Below are positions 45,708 through 57,614 of a stretch of DNA of 64,000 nt, one piece after another (the stretch's first letter is position 1; each line of letters begins with the position of its first letter). The notes under the pieces are model-generated. The model was not told the origin of the DNA and did no database searches. It saw nothing but the letters and a program-made list of their open reading frames with translations. Source of the DNA: Eucalyptus grandis (Eukaryota; Streptophyta; Magnoliopsida; Myrtales; Myrtaceae); the NCBI RefSeq assembly GCF_016545825.1, contig NC_052616.1, positions 3,596,001 to 3,660,000 of the forward strand, given 5' to 3'. A program made the position numbers and the translations under genes.

Positions 45708-48700
45708 ATGGTACTTGGATAGTAAATGCTCAAGACATATGATAGGAGACTTAAATTGCTTCATAAAGCTTGTACAAGTTAATGGTGGAAATGTCACGCC
45801 CCGATCCTTCGAGCACGCGCACATCCCACTCTGGTCGATACAAATGCAACTTCCCAGGACACGTCGCCGACCCATTCAAATTTTATTATGCATGCGGAAG
45901 CGAAACAAATCCCCTGACAACATTTAACTTGGGATAGAAAATCAGGCAATCAATCACAACCAAACAATCTTTCTTATAAACACATAGGTTTATATACAAC
46001 ACTGGATTGTCTACAAAATAGACAAGCTCAACAACTAGGGAACTGTCCTATGACCTATGACCAACTTGTCAGACACGTTTGCCGATTCTTCAACCTCCAC
46101 CTTCCGAACTCCAAGACTTCCGGTCCTCCACGACCGTCATCTAGGGACCTGAAATATTATCCCACAACCGGGATGAGACTACGTCTCAGCGAGTCCTACC
46201 CTCTAAAACTCAATTAGGAAGAAAATACGCCTCAGGGCGCTCTAGCCACACAAATAGGATAGAGGGCTTACCTCGCCTCAATCCCTTTCCTGCACGTCAG
46301 TACAATTCATATTCAAACAATGCTCGTACAAGCTGAAACTACCGACACTTACATCGGTCTATCAATTCAATCAATCCAATCATTCGCAATGATTCAATTC
46401 CATCATACTATCTATCTTTCCATTTCAATCCGTACTATCTATCAACCATTACTATCTATCATTCAATACCGTCTATCAAACCAGTTGTTAATACGACACA
46501 TGCTCTCCAAAGCTGTAATATATAGACGGTAGCTCGCTCAAGCTGTATAGATAGATAGCTCACCAAAGCTAGAACTGATATAATAGCTCTCAAAAGCTGA
46601 TAATTCAATAATAAACTAATCCATACTTCAAATAAATCAATCAATAAATCCAATTGATTCAAACTGGCCATACAAACCAATCACGGTGCTAGAAGCTAAC
46701 ACCGGGTATTTTCAAGTTAAATACCAAACTTCTCCAATTTGATTCAATTCCTCACTTAGGAATAATTAACCATAATCGTCATTCACTCAATTTCTCAATT
46801 TAGACATACAATTAACACAAACCGACCGCTTTTGCGATCGCGCGAAATTCTAACGACCGGCCATCCCAAGCATAATTTTTGAAATTATTAAATAATTAAA
46901 TTTAATTCCGAAAATTAAATAATTAAATATTATTTTATAATAATATAATTTTATAAAATAATTTTTATAAATTCGAAATAATTAATTAATTAAACATAAT
47001 TAATTAGGGCTTAAACAAGATTATGCTAATTTAAACATACAATTAGCCCTAATTAAACATCCATTAAACTAATCATACAACTAATCTAATTTACATTAAA
47101 ATAATCTAATTTAATCACATAAACCTAATTAGACTAATCTAAACACCCTTTAAGCATCATTAACTCACTAAGCAAGAATTAGAGGATAAACTCACAAGAT
47201 TAACGAGCCGAACGGCTCAAAACGACAAGGATGACACGAGGATCGATAGTCTCCAAAGCGGGCCTAGCTTCCGGGGTTGGGAAGCCGGCCAAAACGGGCC
47301 AAACCTTCGCTGTGATACCCATTTTCCAACTCTCTGTCCGCTGCTGGTTGAGGCCGAAAATGAGCAGATCCGGGGCTGGTTGGGGTCGAGAATGGGCGGA
47401 GGAGCTGAACCGGACTTAGGCGGGGCTTCTCGGTGGCCGGAGGGAGCTCCGGCGGTGGCTCACGGTGTTGGACAGCAGCTCTGGACGCACACCAGACAGG
47501 AACGACGGCTGGAATGGCGGGCTTGGCGTGCGTGGACGGCGGGTGCGAGCGGCGGACGGCGGGCAAGCGATGCGTGACGGCGGTCCGACTGGACAGCTTG
47601 CTACTCCGGCGTCCTCAGATCTGCTGGGTCTTCGAGCAGAAACCGAAGATGGAGGAGAAAGGCAGCGACGGGAGAGGGAGAAGGAAACGGAGGCGTGCGG
47701 GCTGGACGAGCGACGGCCTCCGGCTGGGACGAACGGCGACGGGCGGAGCTGCTCTGGTTCGCTGGTCTGCTGGGCTTTCGAAGAAGAAGATGAAGATGGA
47801 GAGAGGAGGAAACGGTCGCACGGTAGGGAGAGGGAGGAGAGAGACAACCGAATAGAGAGAGGGAGGAGAGAGAAGGAAGATGGGACCACTTTTCTCTCTC
47901 TCATGGCCCACCATGACCTCATGGATGATGTCACCTTCCACTATCTCCCACAACCTCATTCCAATGGGTTCAATTTCATTTTCCGCCGTGGCATAAAATC
48001 TTGCACACTTAATTCAATCAATTCTCAATCAATTCCATTCAATTGAAGCTCAATTAAATTAACTCATGTGTCCTCGGCCTTCTCATGACATTTCCCCGTC
48101 AAATGATCCAACTTGCATCTCGAAGATTCGATTAAAAACGGCCATCTGATAATCCCGAACAAAAACGGCATTACTTTGTTTTTCCGTCAAAAATCTCGGT
48201 TTGTAGAAAAATCTTCTGGAGATGAGTCGATATTCCTAAAATGAATTGTGACTTGACAGAACTTCCAATTTCTGTAATCGGGTTCAATTTCACGGTTAAA
48301 TTCAATGGGTGCGACTTTAGCGCGTCCTAATCTACCGGGTAGCTTTTAGGAATTTTCTGTGCAATTGACCTGTGGTTGATTATTCTCAAGCCACAAAGTA
48401 CATTTTCGACACATTGGCGACTCTCGATTATCGTAGAAATCTCGAGGTTTCAATTACGAACACAGGGTACCCAAAATGACAGAAGAATCGGTCTAGTGCC
48501 AGTCGACGAGGATATTGCGATCAGGTGGAATCACCCACACTTTAATCACATTTTTCAATCGAATCGACCTATTACTGATCTCTGTTCGATTCTGACAATG
48601 TCGTAATGATCCTTGCAGATTAATACGGTCGAGTAGCCGATTCATGGTCGAATTCTCAAGTCTATTGCGTTTAGATTCCTTAACGGCTTCACCTGATAGA

Positions 48701-51700
48701 CTAGTTATCTCGTGAGTGGCCAACTCAGAAAAGAAAGCTATAGACGCGAAGATGAAATGCCCGACTTATTTAATTGAAACCATAATTGGAAAAATCGGGA
48801 TGTCACAGGAAAAGTTTCTTTTGGAGGAAATAACAAATGAAGAATTGTGAGATACGGAATTGTAAAGATTGAAAGCCTCACGATCAGTAATGGACTCAAC
48901 TATAACTTGTTGAGCATCAGTCAGTTGTGTGACATTGGTTTCAAAATCAACTTTCAATAAGGAATATGTTTAGGAACCAGTAAAGATTCCTCTCAGTCTT
49001 TCACGGGGCGAAGACATGGGAATATCTACCTTTTGGATATAAAACCAAATGAAACCCAATGTCTAATCTCTATTCAAGAGGAAGTAAACTTATGGCACAT
49101 AAAACTTGGGCACATCAACATGAAGCAAATAACCAAAATCTCAGCAAAGAAGCTTGTTCATGGACTACCCAAATTGACATATCAAAAGTCTGATCTATGC
49201 ACACCATGTGTGTTGGGAAAACAGATAAGAAACTCATTCAAACCAATAAAACAAGTATCCATTAACCGTGTACTGCAGCTCCTGCACATGGATCCCTTTG
49301 GACCAATAAGAACTCAGAGCATTGGAGGTAAGAAATACCACCTAGTAATTGTGGATGACTACTCATGATTCACTTGGGTATATTTCCCGGTAAGTAAGTT
49401 TGAAACCTTTTCCTATTTTATAAAGTTTGCTAAAAAGGTCTAAAATGAGAAATGATATGTTATTTTAAGTATACAGACAGATCATGGAGGCGAATTTGAA
49501 AATCAAGACTTTACAAAATTTTGTGATGAATTTGGTTTTTAGCATGTGTTCTCTTCACCATATACTCCAGAGCAAAATGGAGTCGTGGAAAGAAAGAATA
49601 GGTCTCTTCAAGAAATGGCTAGAACTCTTTTAATTGAAAGTAACATCTCTTCTCATTTTTTGGGCTGAAGTAGTTTCTACAACGTGCTATATTATTAATA
49701 GTCTTTCTAAGGCCTATTCTAGAGAAAACTCCCTATGAGTTATTCAAAGGAAAAAAAGCCAATTGTTTCATATTTTCATGTATTTGGATATAAATGTTTT
49801 ATCTTGAAAAATGCAAATGATCAAGTTGGTAAGTTTGAAGAAAAATCATATGAAGGTATCTTCTTTGGATATTCTATTATAAGCAAATCTTACAAAGTAT
49901 ACATCAAAAAGACTCAATCTGTGGAGAAATCGATGAATGTCAAATTTCAAGACTTTATGTAAAATGAATCGATTCAGACTCAACTTGAAGAATCTGAACC
50001 TGCTCTAGACTCTACAAAGTCTAAATCTCCAGAAGCAGCTCAGACTTCAAAAGACCAGCAACAAATGATTATCAAAGATTCAAATGAGAAAAATGATCAA
50101 CAATCTGACAAATCAACCAGCAACTGGAAGCATAAGTCCAGTCATCCCAAAGATCTCATTATTGGTTATATTAATGAAGGAATTCGCACAAGATCCAAAA
50201 AGGCGTGAAGGGTCTAATGCTGTGGCTCTTATTTCTGAAATAGAACCCAAAAGCATAGAAGGAGCTTTAATTGATGAAAGCTGGATTGAAGCTATGCAAG
50301 AAGAACTTAGGCAATTCAATATTAATGATGTCTGGGAATTGACTCCTAAACCAAAGGAAAAATCCATCATTGGAGCTAAATGGGTTTTCAGGAACAAGAT
50401 GAATGAGAAAGGAAAAATTTTAAGAAACAAAGCAAGACTCGTGAACAAGGGATATACGCAAGAAGAATGGATAGACTATGATGAGACTTACGCGCCAGTA
50501 GCAAGGTTAGAAGCAATTAGATTATTACTTGCTTTTGCTTGTCATAAGAATTTCAGGTTATTTCAAATGGACATCAAAAGTTCTTTCCTAAATGGATTTA
50601 TCCAAGAGGAAGTCTATGTGGAACAACCACCCAATTTTGAAGACCCAAGGAAACCATACTCAGTATTCAGACTGAAAAAGGTTCTATATGGTTTAAAGCA
50701 AGCACCTCGAGCTTGGTACGACATACTAAGTAAGTTTTTAATTAAAAATGGATTTGTCAAAGGTAAAGTAGATACTACATTGTTTATCAAAAGAGAAAGC
50801 AAAATTTTTCTACTTGTTCAAATTTATGTTGATAATATTATTTTTGGATCTTCTAATGAAAAATCTGTGCAAGAAATTCTTTAAGTCTATACATGATGAA
50901 TTTGAAATGAGCATGATGGGGAACTAACCTTATTTCTCGGGCTTCAAGTGAAACAACTGAAAGAGGGAACCTTTATTCATAAAAAAAAAAAAAATATGCT
51001 AAAGAACTTGTCAAAAAGTTTGAACTGGAGAATTGCAAAAAGACTGGTATACCAATGTCAAGTTTTTGAAGTGGACAAAGATGAAGGAGGAAAGAAAGTT
51101 GACCAGAAGCTATACAAGAGTATCATTGGTTCACTTTTTTATTCTAACTTCTTCTAGACTTGACATTTTGTTTAGTGTTTGTATTTGTGCAAGATTTCAA
51201 TCAAACCCTAAAGAATCTCATCTAAGTGCTGCAAAGCGTGTTATCAAATACATTGCCTCATCTTCAAATTTGGGTCTCTGGTATCATAAAGAAGGAGACT
51301 TCACTCTTCATGGATACTTAGACGCAGACTTAGTTGGATGCAGAGTTGATAGAAAGAGCACATCGGGCACCTATCAACTACTTGGAAACAGGATAATGTC
51401 TTGGTTTTCAAGGAATCAAACTACCGTAGCTCTTTCTACGGCATAAGCAGAATATGTAGCTTTTGGAAGTTGTTGTTCACAAATTTTATGGATAAAACAA
51501 CAGCTAAGAGACTTTGGAATTAGAGATTCATGCACTGAGATCAAATGTGACAACACCAGCGTAATCAATCTCACTAAGAATCCGATTCTTCACTCAAGAG
51601 CAAAACATATAGAGATTCGACATCATTTCATTAGAGACCATGTTCAAAATGGAGAAGTTTCGATTCAGTTTATTGATTCAAAAAATCAATTGGCGGATAT

Positions 51701-51779
51701 ATTTACAAAGCCTTTGGAGAAAAATCAATTTGAAGTTATTCGTTCTAGACTCAATATCTTAAAGTCTGAGGAAGTTTAG
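45708..51779 (+). pseudogene. Pol of the Sirevirus-like element, split and mutated
   Basis: The protease opens WYLDSKCSRHMIGD (45708-45750); the catalytic DSG has become DSK. The reading frame is cut by a solo LTR at 45792-48807 and resumes after one target copy at 48813. Then come the pre-integrase finger (NLWHIKLGHINMKQI; CTPC), integrase (LHMDPFGP, TDHGGEFEN, PEQNGVVERK, with a stop at 49367 and frameshifts), reverse transcriptase at 50230-50880 (GAKWVFRNKMNEKG, FQMDIKSSFLNG, QIYVDNIIFGSS) and RNase H to 51779 (DADLVGCRVDRKSTSG). The RT active site YVDD is YVDN. The element is dead. Confidence 0.9.
45792..48807. mobile_element. 3.0-kb solo LTR inside the Sirevirus-like pol
   Basis: Starts tgtcacgccccgatcc and ends aatcgggatgtcaca. 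The perfect 5-bp target duplication GGAAA is at 45787-45791 and 48808-48812. Joining the flanks restores a copia protease reading (LVQVNGG followed by FGGNNK), which confirms the borders. The TGTGACATCCC-like ends and length suggest a large Ty3-type LTR, but no internal genes are present. It holds an atctatc-rich tract (46360-46560), an AT-rich zone (46860-47160) and a GC-rich island (47200-47880). Long low-complexity frames in that island are compositional, not genes. Confidence 0.87.
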
Positions 51780-52216
51780 ACTCAGGATTGAAAGCTTAAA
51801 GACACTCAGACGATCAAGATTTACGACTGTAAGTTACTTCTATTTTAGAAACTTATCTCTCAAATCAAATCTTGAAAAGGTACAATCATCTATCTGTAAT
51901 TGATTGATGTTATTTCCTTAGTTTTCGTGATTATTGTAATCCTTCCTTTTTGAAAAAGAAGTAATTATTTAAATGACAGTTATCTAATTTTTGAAAAGGC
52001 AGTTATTTTTAAAAGGCATTTTTATATTTCTTTTTTACGACGTTCTGTATGCCTTGCTTCTACTGCCTTAGATACTGTTGGTTCTTCTTCGTTTTACTCA
52101 CAAAAACCCTAAGAGAGCAAAGATCTTCCATTTCTGTCTTCTTCTCTTGTTTAATCCTCGAAAAGTTTTCATCTTTCTTGGGAAACAAGCTTGGAATCTC
52201 TCAAAGACAGTGAAAG

Positions 52217-54314
52217 ATGTCGTCTCAAAGAAAGTCTTCGAGGATCGCGAACAAGGGACCACAGCAAATGCGTGAGGGACCTATGCACTTCGATCTCACC
52301 GAGGAAAAAGAATCTCCTAGACAGTAGCAGAGCCCACAACATTCTCAGCAGTGTCCATCTCCTCCATCTAGACCTCCGAATGTTGCACATCGAGAAGAGG
52401 AAGAAATCATCGAAGATGCAGAACCCGTAAGAACTCATAAGCCTGCTTTTACCTATAAGCTTTATCATGCTTTGAAAAGGAGCGGTACTCCGTTGAACTA
52501 TATTGATGAATTTTTGAAAGACAAAGGGTATATAAATGAAACTTTCTTTTTCGTACAATGGAACGATTGGGAATTGCCTCTGCGGGGTCGGCGGAAGAAG
52601 CATTGGCAAATATCCCAAGTTATCCACGTGTTGGAGGGCTGAGTCAACCTGATGGGAATGATGATGATAGGATGTACAGTCAGTTTAAACCTAGAATGGG
52701 TGTTGCGGCAAAAATCTGTAGCAAAAGGACAGATTTGTTTCGCGCAAAGGAACACAAGTAATTGTACTCTAAGTTGCTAAAGCGTGGTGTGATTAACCCT
52801 AGAAGCATGGATTTTGATTTTCTTGATTCTCTAAATGTCAAGTTGAGAGAGAAATTAAATCTTCTTCAACTGGAACGATTTTGTTCTGAATCGATAGAGG
52901 CTCATGCTGAAATCACTACTTACTTCTATTCAAATATAAGTTTCTTGGATGCGAATAGATTCTCTTTCAGTGTTCGAGATCAAGACTATGTGGTTGACAT
53001 GAATACATTGGCTGATGTGATTGGGGTTGAAAGAGGGAGATATCAACCAATCAGTGTGTCATTGGTCGAGCAACGATAGAGCTTGTTCAAGATAGAACAA
53101 CGGAAGGAAAGATTTCCTATTCAAAGATGAATGCATCCAACATATTGCTTCACAAGATAGTGATCAACTGCCTCAGACCAAAATCAACTTCAAAGACCGG
53201 TGTTTCAAACTTGGAGGTAAAGCTGATGTATGCCATCAATGCTGGCAAAAAGTTCTCTCTTCCACACACTATTATGTTCCACATGTACAGAATGATGGTG
53301 AAGGACAAGGGTCAACTTCCTTACTTAGTACTTATGACCAAGTTATTCAGACATTTGAACATTCAGCCTCCCCAGATTCTTTGTATTTGAACATGCGATC
53401 AAATGGTGGTGGGACTGAAAATGGTCTCTAAAATGCGTCTAAAGGAACTTAACAAGGCTTTGGAGTAATTCAAGGTTAAAACCCCTATCAAGACTCACCC
53501 AGTCTCTTTGGCTACAAAGCAGAAAGGGAAGGAGCCCATGGTTGCTCCATCGAAGAAAATAACAGCACTCATCTTGGAAGATGAAGAGGATGAGGATGAT
53601 ATCACCATTTCTGCACTTGCATTGAAGAACTTGAGTCGTTCTATTCCAGAGACAAAGGAGAGACAGGAACAAGACAAGGATGAGATAGAACAAAGGACTG
53701 GAGAGAGAGAGAGAGAAGAATTGGAGAAAGAAGCAGAGGAGGAAAGGATTGAGGAAGAAGAAGAAGAGGGCAGAGGAGAACAAGCAGAAGCAGAGCATGA
53801 GGAATATTTTTCTCCACCTGAAGGCATTGAAACAGGGGGAGATCCTGAGAAAAGAGGTATGTCCTCATTTGCTGCCATCAGTGAAGGAGTAAGTCGTTCT
53901 CCAGCAGATCTAGAGGACATCTATGCCTCTCAATTTCCTGAGGAGGGACATGATGTTTCATCGCTCAATCTGCGTGATCATGCTGATTTGCCATCATTTG
54001 CCAATACACCATCTGATCGAGCAGAAGCCAGTACTTAGACTGATAATTCAACAGACTTTCGCAGAGTGCTTGATGTTCTCTTGGAGATGCGAGGCCAAAT
54101 TTATGCTCTGGGATGCGAAGTACAGAACTTGCAAAATGCAGGTCAAACCTCTTTAATTTCTTTGCATGATCAACTCCATGCCCTTGCTCTTCAAGTTCAA
54201 GCAAATGCTAAGGGTGAAGATGTGGCTCAACTGAAGGAGGATTTGAAAAAGCTGGAAGGGATTGTCCATTCAATGGGAGATTTCCAGCTTGTTCGTGTTC
54301 GCAAGAAATCATAA
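52217..54314 (+). pseudogene. Extra ORF between pol and 3' LTR of the Sirevirus-like element
   Basis: Begins near 52217 (MSSQRKSSRIANKGPQQMR) and continues through stops and frameshifts. It has a domain with YKLYHALKRSGTPLNYIDEF and later FYSNISFLDANRFSFSVRD, VDMNTLADVIGVERGRY. This resembles the Pfam family called putative plant transposon protein (recalled, not searched). Next is a Glu/Lys-rich segment (53640-53800), then a C-terminal region with heptad-like spacing (RRVLDVLLEMRGQIYALG, LKEDLKKLEGIVHSMGDF). I see no signal peptide or transmembrane segment, so it does not look like a classical envelope protein. The same ORF is on the minus strand at 18204-20326. Confidence 0.75.
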
Positions 54315-54352
54315 TTTCATTCTCTTTTCATCTCTACATTTTTAATGTTGAC

Positions 54353-54366
54353 AAAAAGGGGGAGAG
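54353..54366 (+). other. Upstream polypurine tract
   Basis: aaaaagggggagag, 344 bp before the 3' polypurine tract. Paralogous words lie in the minus-strand elements at about 18532 and 21594. Confidence 0.7.
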
Positions 54367-54695
54367 ATGTGTGCAGATTTGAGATTTAAACTCTTGAACT
54401 CTTGACTTTTACTTTTGTGACTTTTGTATTTGATTGACTTTACTGTTGTGTTTGGCTATTTGGATTTGGACTAGATTTGGATTTGACTGTTTAAACATTT
54501 GTTTATCTTAAGCGCTACTGGTGTTTCATAGCAAAGATAGTTGCTAATTTACAGGACTAACCTACTTTCTGTGGATGCAGATTTTAATGTTATCTTCACT
54601 AAGCCAATTATCTTTTATGAGATATTCATGTTTGCTTGAGTATTGTTTTTGCAGGTCAAAGTTATCCAAATATGTAGGAACGTTTTGTCATCATC

Positions 54696-54708
54696 AAAAA
54701 GTGGGAGA
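54696..54708 (+). other. 3' polypurine tract
   Basis: aaaaagtgggaga, immediately before the 3' LTR at 54710; the plus-strand priming site of reverse transcription. Confidence 0.8.
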
Positions 54709-54709
54709 T

Positions 54710-55647
54710 TGTTGGAGAAAACTTCTTTGAGTGTTTTGAAGTTGACAAAATGTTTCCATCAATCTGGTTTGAAGACTTGCAGACTCTTTCATCAAAATCT
54801 GAAGACCTTCGGACTGCCAGACTCAAGACCTAAAGTCTATCCTTATTGACAGTTTCTAGACCGTCGAAGAAGGCTTATCCAGAACTGAATGTTTCTTTAA
54901 GGATTTGATTCTATCAACTAGAGAAGATCTCTTCGTTGGATACAACATGTTGGAATCCATTGTTCAAATTAAGATTGATTTAGGGATTTTGGATCCGTTG
55001 ATTGGCGAAGTATACTTGGAAGATTCTATTTATGGAAACCTAAATCCTGATTGTATGGGCAAGTAGGATTGGTGGGCTATTGTCATATTCCTTAAATAGC
55101 TCGAAATCTTCTTAATTGATTCCGTCCAACGGGTAGATTGGAAGAATTCTTTTGGTAAGTGCCAATGGGTGTTATGGCATGAAGGAGTATATAAGGAAGA
55201 CGTTCCAGTTGCTCGAGTGTGTGCACGATAGAAGAATTCCAAAGTCTGAAGCTCCTTGTTCTTAGTCAATTAAATTGTTGAGCGAAATCTTGTACTCAAA
55301 AGAGAGTCTATATCTTTGTGAGACCTTGAGGAAGTGTAGTAGAGTCTCTACACTGTGGAATCAAGGAAGAGCTTTCTTGTAATAACTCTTTTAATTCATA
55401 GTGAAATCCAGCCAGTGAATTGTCAATGCAGAAGAGTGGACATAGGCTTGGATTAAGCCGAACCACTATAAATTTCGTGTTCTTATTCTCTTCTCTACGC
55501 TCTTTTACTTTGATCGTAATTCATTTTGTTTGCAAGAGCCTAACTTCCTTTTCATCATCTATTGTTGATTACTGTTGCACACTTATCTCGGAAATTTGTT
55601 TTTACACCTATTCACCCCTCCTCTAGGTGCTCGTATTAACTTTCACA
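54710..55647 (+). repeat. 3' LTR of the Sirevirus-like element
   Basis: 938 bp, close copy of 42960-43893 with scattered changes. Confidence 0.9.
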
Positions 55648-56360
55648 TCGTCGATGAAAACTTCTTTATCCTTCGTTACTAGTGCCCGCCGAAATTCGCA
55701 TGACCAACTTGAATAATTGTCTGCACCTGTTAGTTGCTGACTGATGATTTTTAGCTCTGGTCCGTCGCCGTTTGTTATATAAAGGGGATCGTCGGATTCC
55801 GGCCAGCCACTGGTAGTGAGGATCTGATACGGAAAGAAACATGGTGCAAGATTCGGGTAGAGATTTGTGCCCTGACCCAAACCGCTCAACCCAAATCCAT
55901 GATCTGCATTGTGAAAACCCAGGTAGGGATTCGCTCCCATACCCTGTCCAGTCGATCTGCCCGTCTAGTCCGGGCCGATGGTTGGATTTGCCCCATTGTT
56001 GGTTGGTAGACCTCTATTAGCTCGAGCATTGCTTTGGTAGCCAGGCGATGATGCATTGGGGATTGGCCCATGGTACCATGGATACGGCATCTATTGGTAA
56101 GGGTAGCCCATGAACGGTTGCCCCAGATTAGCCCGAGCCTACTACTACCATTGCATGTGTTGAGGTTAAGTCTAGATTTGGCTTTCCTGTTGTTCTGATG
56201 CAGGAATCACAACGGGCGAATCTTTTTCTCCCAAGGTTTGCAATGATGCTTCTCCTGCAGATTGGTCGACTAGAGTTGAGGTAAGATCTTGCGACTTTGC
56301 CATGGTTAATAGAAAATTGATTCCTCTGGCAACTCCTTCTGCGGATGAGGTTCCTCACTT
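55648..56360 (-). pseudogene. 5' part of the copia gag
   Basis: Minus-strand start half of the copia gag, cut off by the nested element. The recognisable part is LTGADNYSSWSCEFRRAL and VTKDKEVFIDD (near 55740-55650), a typical copia gag opening. Upstream is a Gln/Pro/Gly/Tyr-rich stretch and a Ser/Gln-rich head (56358-56130). Continues at 42959. Confidence 0.8.
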
Positions 56361-56477
56361 AGGCAATCAAAGCTTTGATTCCTATGGCAACACTTCTCTG
56401 GAATTTGGAGTTCCTTGTGAGGTAATTGGAGTGGAAGCAAAAAATTTAGTTCAAAACCACATATGGCTCTGATACCA

Positions 56478-56704
56478 TGTCACAAAAGGAGATGAAGAAG
56501 AAGAAGGTCTTCTGAATTCATGAGGAAAATAGAAGACGTAGAAGAAAAATTGTTTCTTCATTCTATATTGTAATTTTTGTACATCCTGATTTAATTACAA
56601 AGAAAGAATTAATAAAAGGAAATTAGATATTCTCCTAACTTTCTAATCCTAAAATAAACTTGATTCCCTATTGATGCAAATCTACTAAATCGTATCTTCC
56701 ATCA
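56478..56704 (-). repeat. 5' LTR of the copia element
   Basis: 227 bp, tgtcacaaaaggag...cttccatca. Adjacent primer site at 56464-56477. Confidence 0.9.
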
Positions 56705-56820
56705 GGAAGGAATCGTCGTTAGGATTGTAGAAAAGGGAGGAGTGGCTCCTGGGGGTGGTGCTGGTGCAGGACTTGCGGATGTTTAATGTATATGTGCTTA
56801 CAATGCGACGATGATTGAGT

Positions 56821-57614
56821 TTAAGGCAAAACCCCACGTAGTTTTAATGTGCCTCTTAAACTTAGTCTCTCGCCAGAGATGTGACCTTTGTACAGAGTAG
56901 CAAGAATAAGCGGACCTAAAGCAATCGATGTACCTTCGGCAAGACTAGAAGCAACAACGGGGAGGTCCTGAGATACTTGGAAAGCCGAATAAAAGATGTA
57001 ATTGGAAAGCTAGAAGAGCAAAAAAAACGGGACATCGTCATCGAGAGACTCGAGGAGTTCAGGAGGACCAACATCTCTGACAGGTGTACCAGAAGGAAGA
57101 AAACCAACTAAAGCATAAGAATCCGGAAGAGTGATCGACACAGCACCCCACAGGAAAAGAAACAGTTGGTTGATGGAGACCAAAATTGATGGCGACACCC
57201 AAAAGACCTAGGTTTAAATCCCAGCTGAAACCGCTAAATTCGAGAGCAGTGTCGATGCTGGCCTTTTCCCAAATAGTATTCCAACACCGGACTTCATCCT
57301 CGAATACCATATGTAGAAATCAATTTCAAATGAAGGGAAACCCCTGAATCCTGAAGGCTTACTAATCCAAACATCTACTATAGAAGATCTCTGGATGGGA
57401 AACAATTCCCCGCTCCTTCGAGGAAAACAAGGTATAAGGGATGCAGGCATTTGAAAATGACTTTAAGACAAGGATCAAGGACGATTGCATCGGGATAATT
57501 AGCAATCACATTTAGAATATCAAGATAGCAATTTTTGTGATGCTCATCTTCTCGTAAACTGTCGAACTTAACGATATAGTCTGCGGAAGAATAACTGGGG
57601 GGACCAGGAGCCAT
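56821..57614 (-). pseudogene. Plant mobile domain (PMD) protein relic
   Basis: Minus-strand frames from 57614: MAPGPPSYSSADYIVKFDSL, then ECHHKN-like DEHHKNCYLDILNVIANYPD, followed in shifted frames by FLFLWGAVSITLPDSYALVG and FYSAFQVSQDLPVVASSLAE, GTSIALGPLILATLYKG, to a stop at 56821. The WGxxxITLxDxxxLxG and SLAEGxxxALGPxxLAxLY patterns match the plant mobile domain (aminotransferase-like) family, found both in transposons and in host proteins such as MAIN/MAIL1. At least two frameshifts break it. Whether it was a host gene or transposon cargo is unknown. Identification is from remembered motifs. Confidence 0.65.

Larger units (their letters stand above)
42960..55647 (+). mobile_element. 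Sirevirus-like Ty1-copia element nested in the copia element
   Basis: LTRs 42960-43893 and 54710-55647, both tgttggagaaaactt...ctttcaca. Flanks are CCGAC (42955-42959) and TCGTC (55648-55652); each is one base from CCGTC, so they look like a decayed target duplication. Consistent with this, the minus-strand gag of the host element reads across the gap (KEVFID before, GTFPIPSDEQM after). Order: primer site, gag, protease, integrase, reverse transcriptase, RNase H, an extra ORF, two polypurine tracts, LTR. Multiple polypurine tracts and an ORF after pol are Sirevirus traits. A 3.0-kb solo LTR interrupts it. Confidence 0.92.
38345..56704 (-). mobile_element. Ty1-copia element, minus strand, split by a nested element
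   Basis: Terminal repeats at 38345-38576 and 56478-56704 are flanked by the perfect 5-bp duplication GGAAG (38340-38344, 56705-56709). Inside the right LTR lies tggctctgatacca, which on minus is the tRNA-iMet primer site tggtatcagagcca. Inside the left LTR is ctccccctcaagctggtgg, a polypurine tract on minus. Gag and pol are on the minus strand and damaged. The element is interrupted at 42959/55648 by a 12.7-kb Sirevirus-like insertion; without that it is about 5.7 kb. By eye its two LTRs differ at a dozen or more bases plus small gaps, so it is old. Confidence 0.93.

Noticed and set aside
47416..48046. Long frames of 140-193 codons on both strands in a GC-rich island
   Set aside because: They overlap each other on opposite strands, are Ser/Pro/Arg/Gly-biased and lie within a solo LTR. 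They are compositional, not genes.
52217..54314. Calling the extra ORF an envelope gene
   Set aside because: No signal peptide, transmembrane segment or envelope motif was seen; position alone is not enough.
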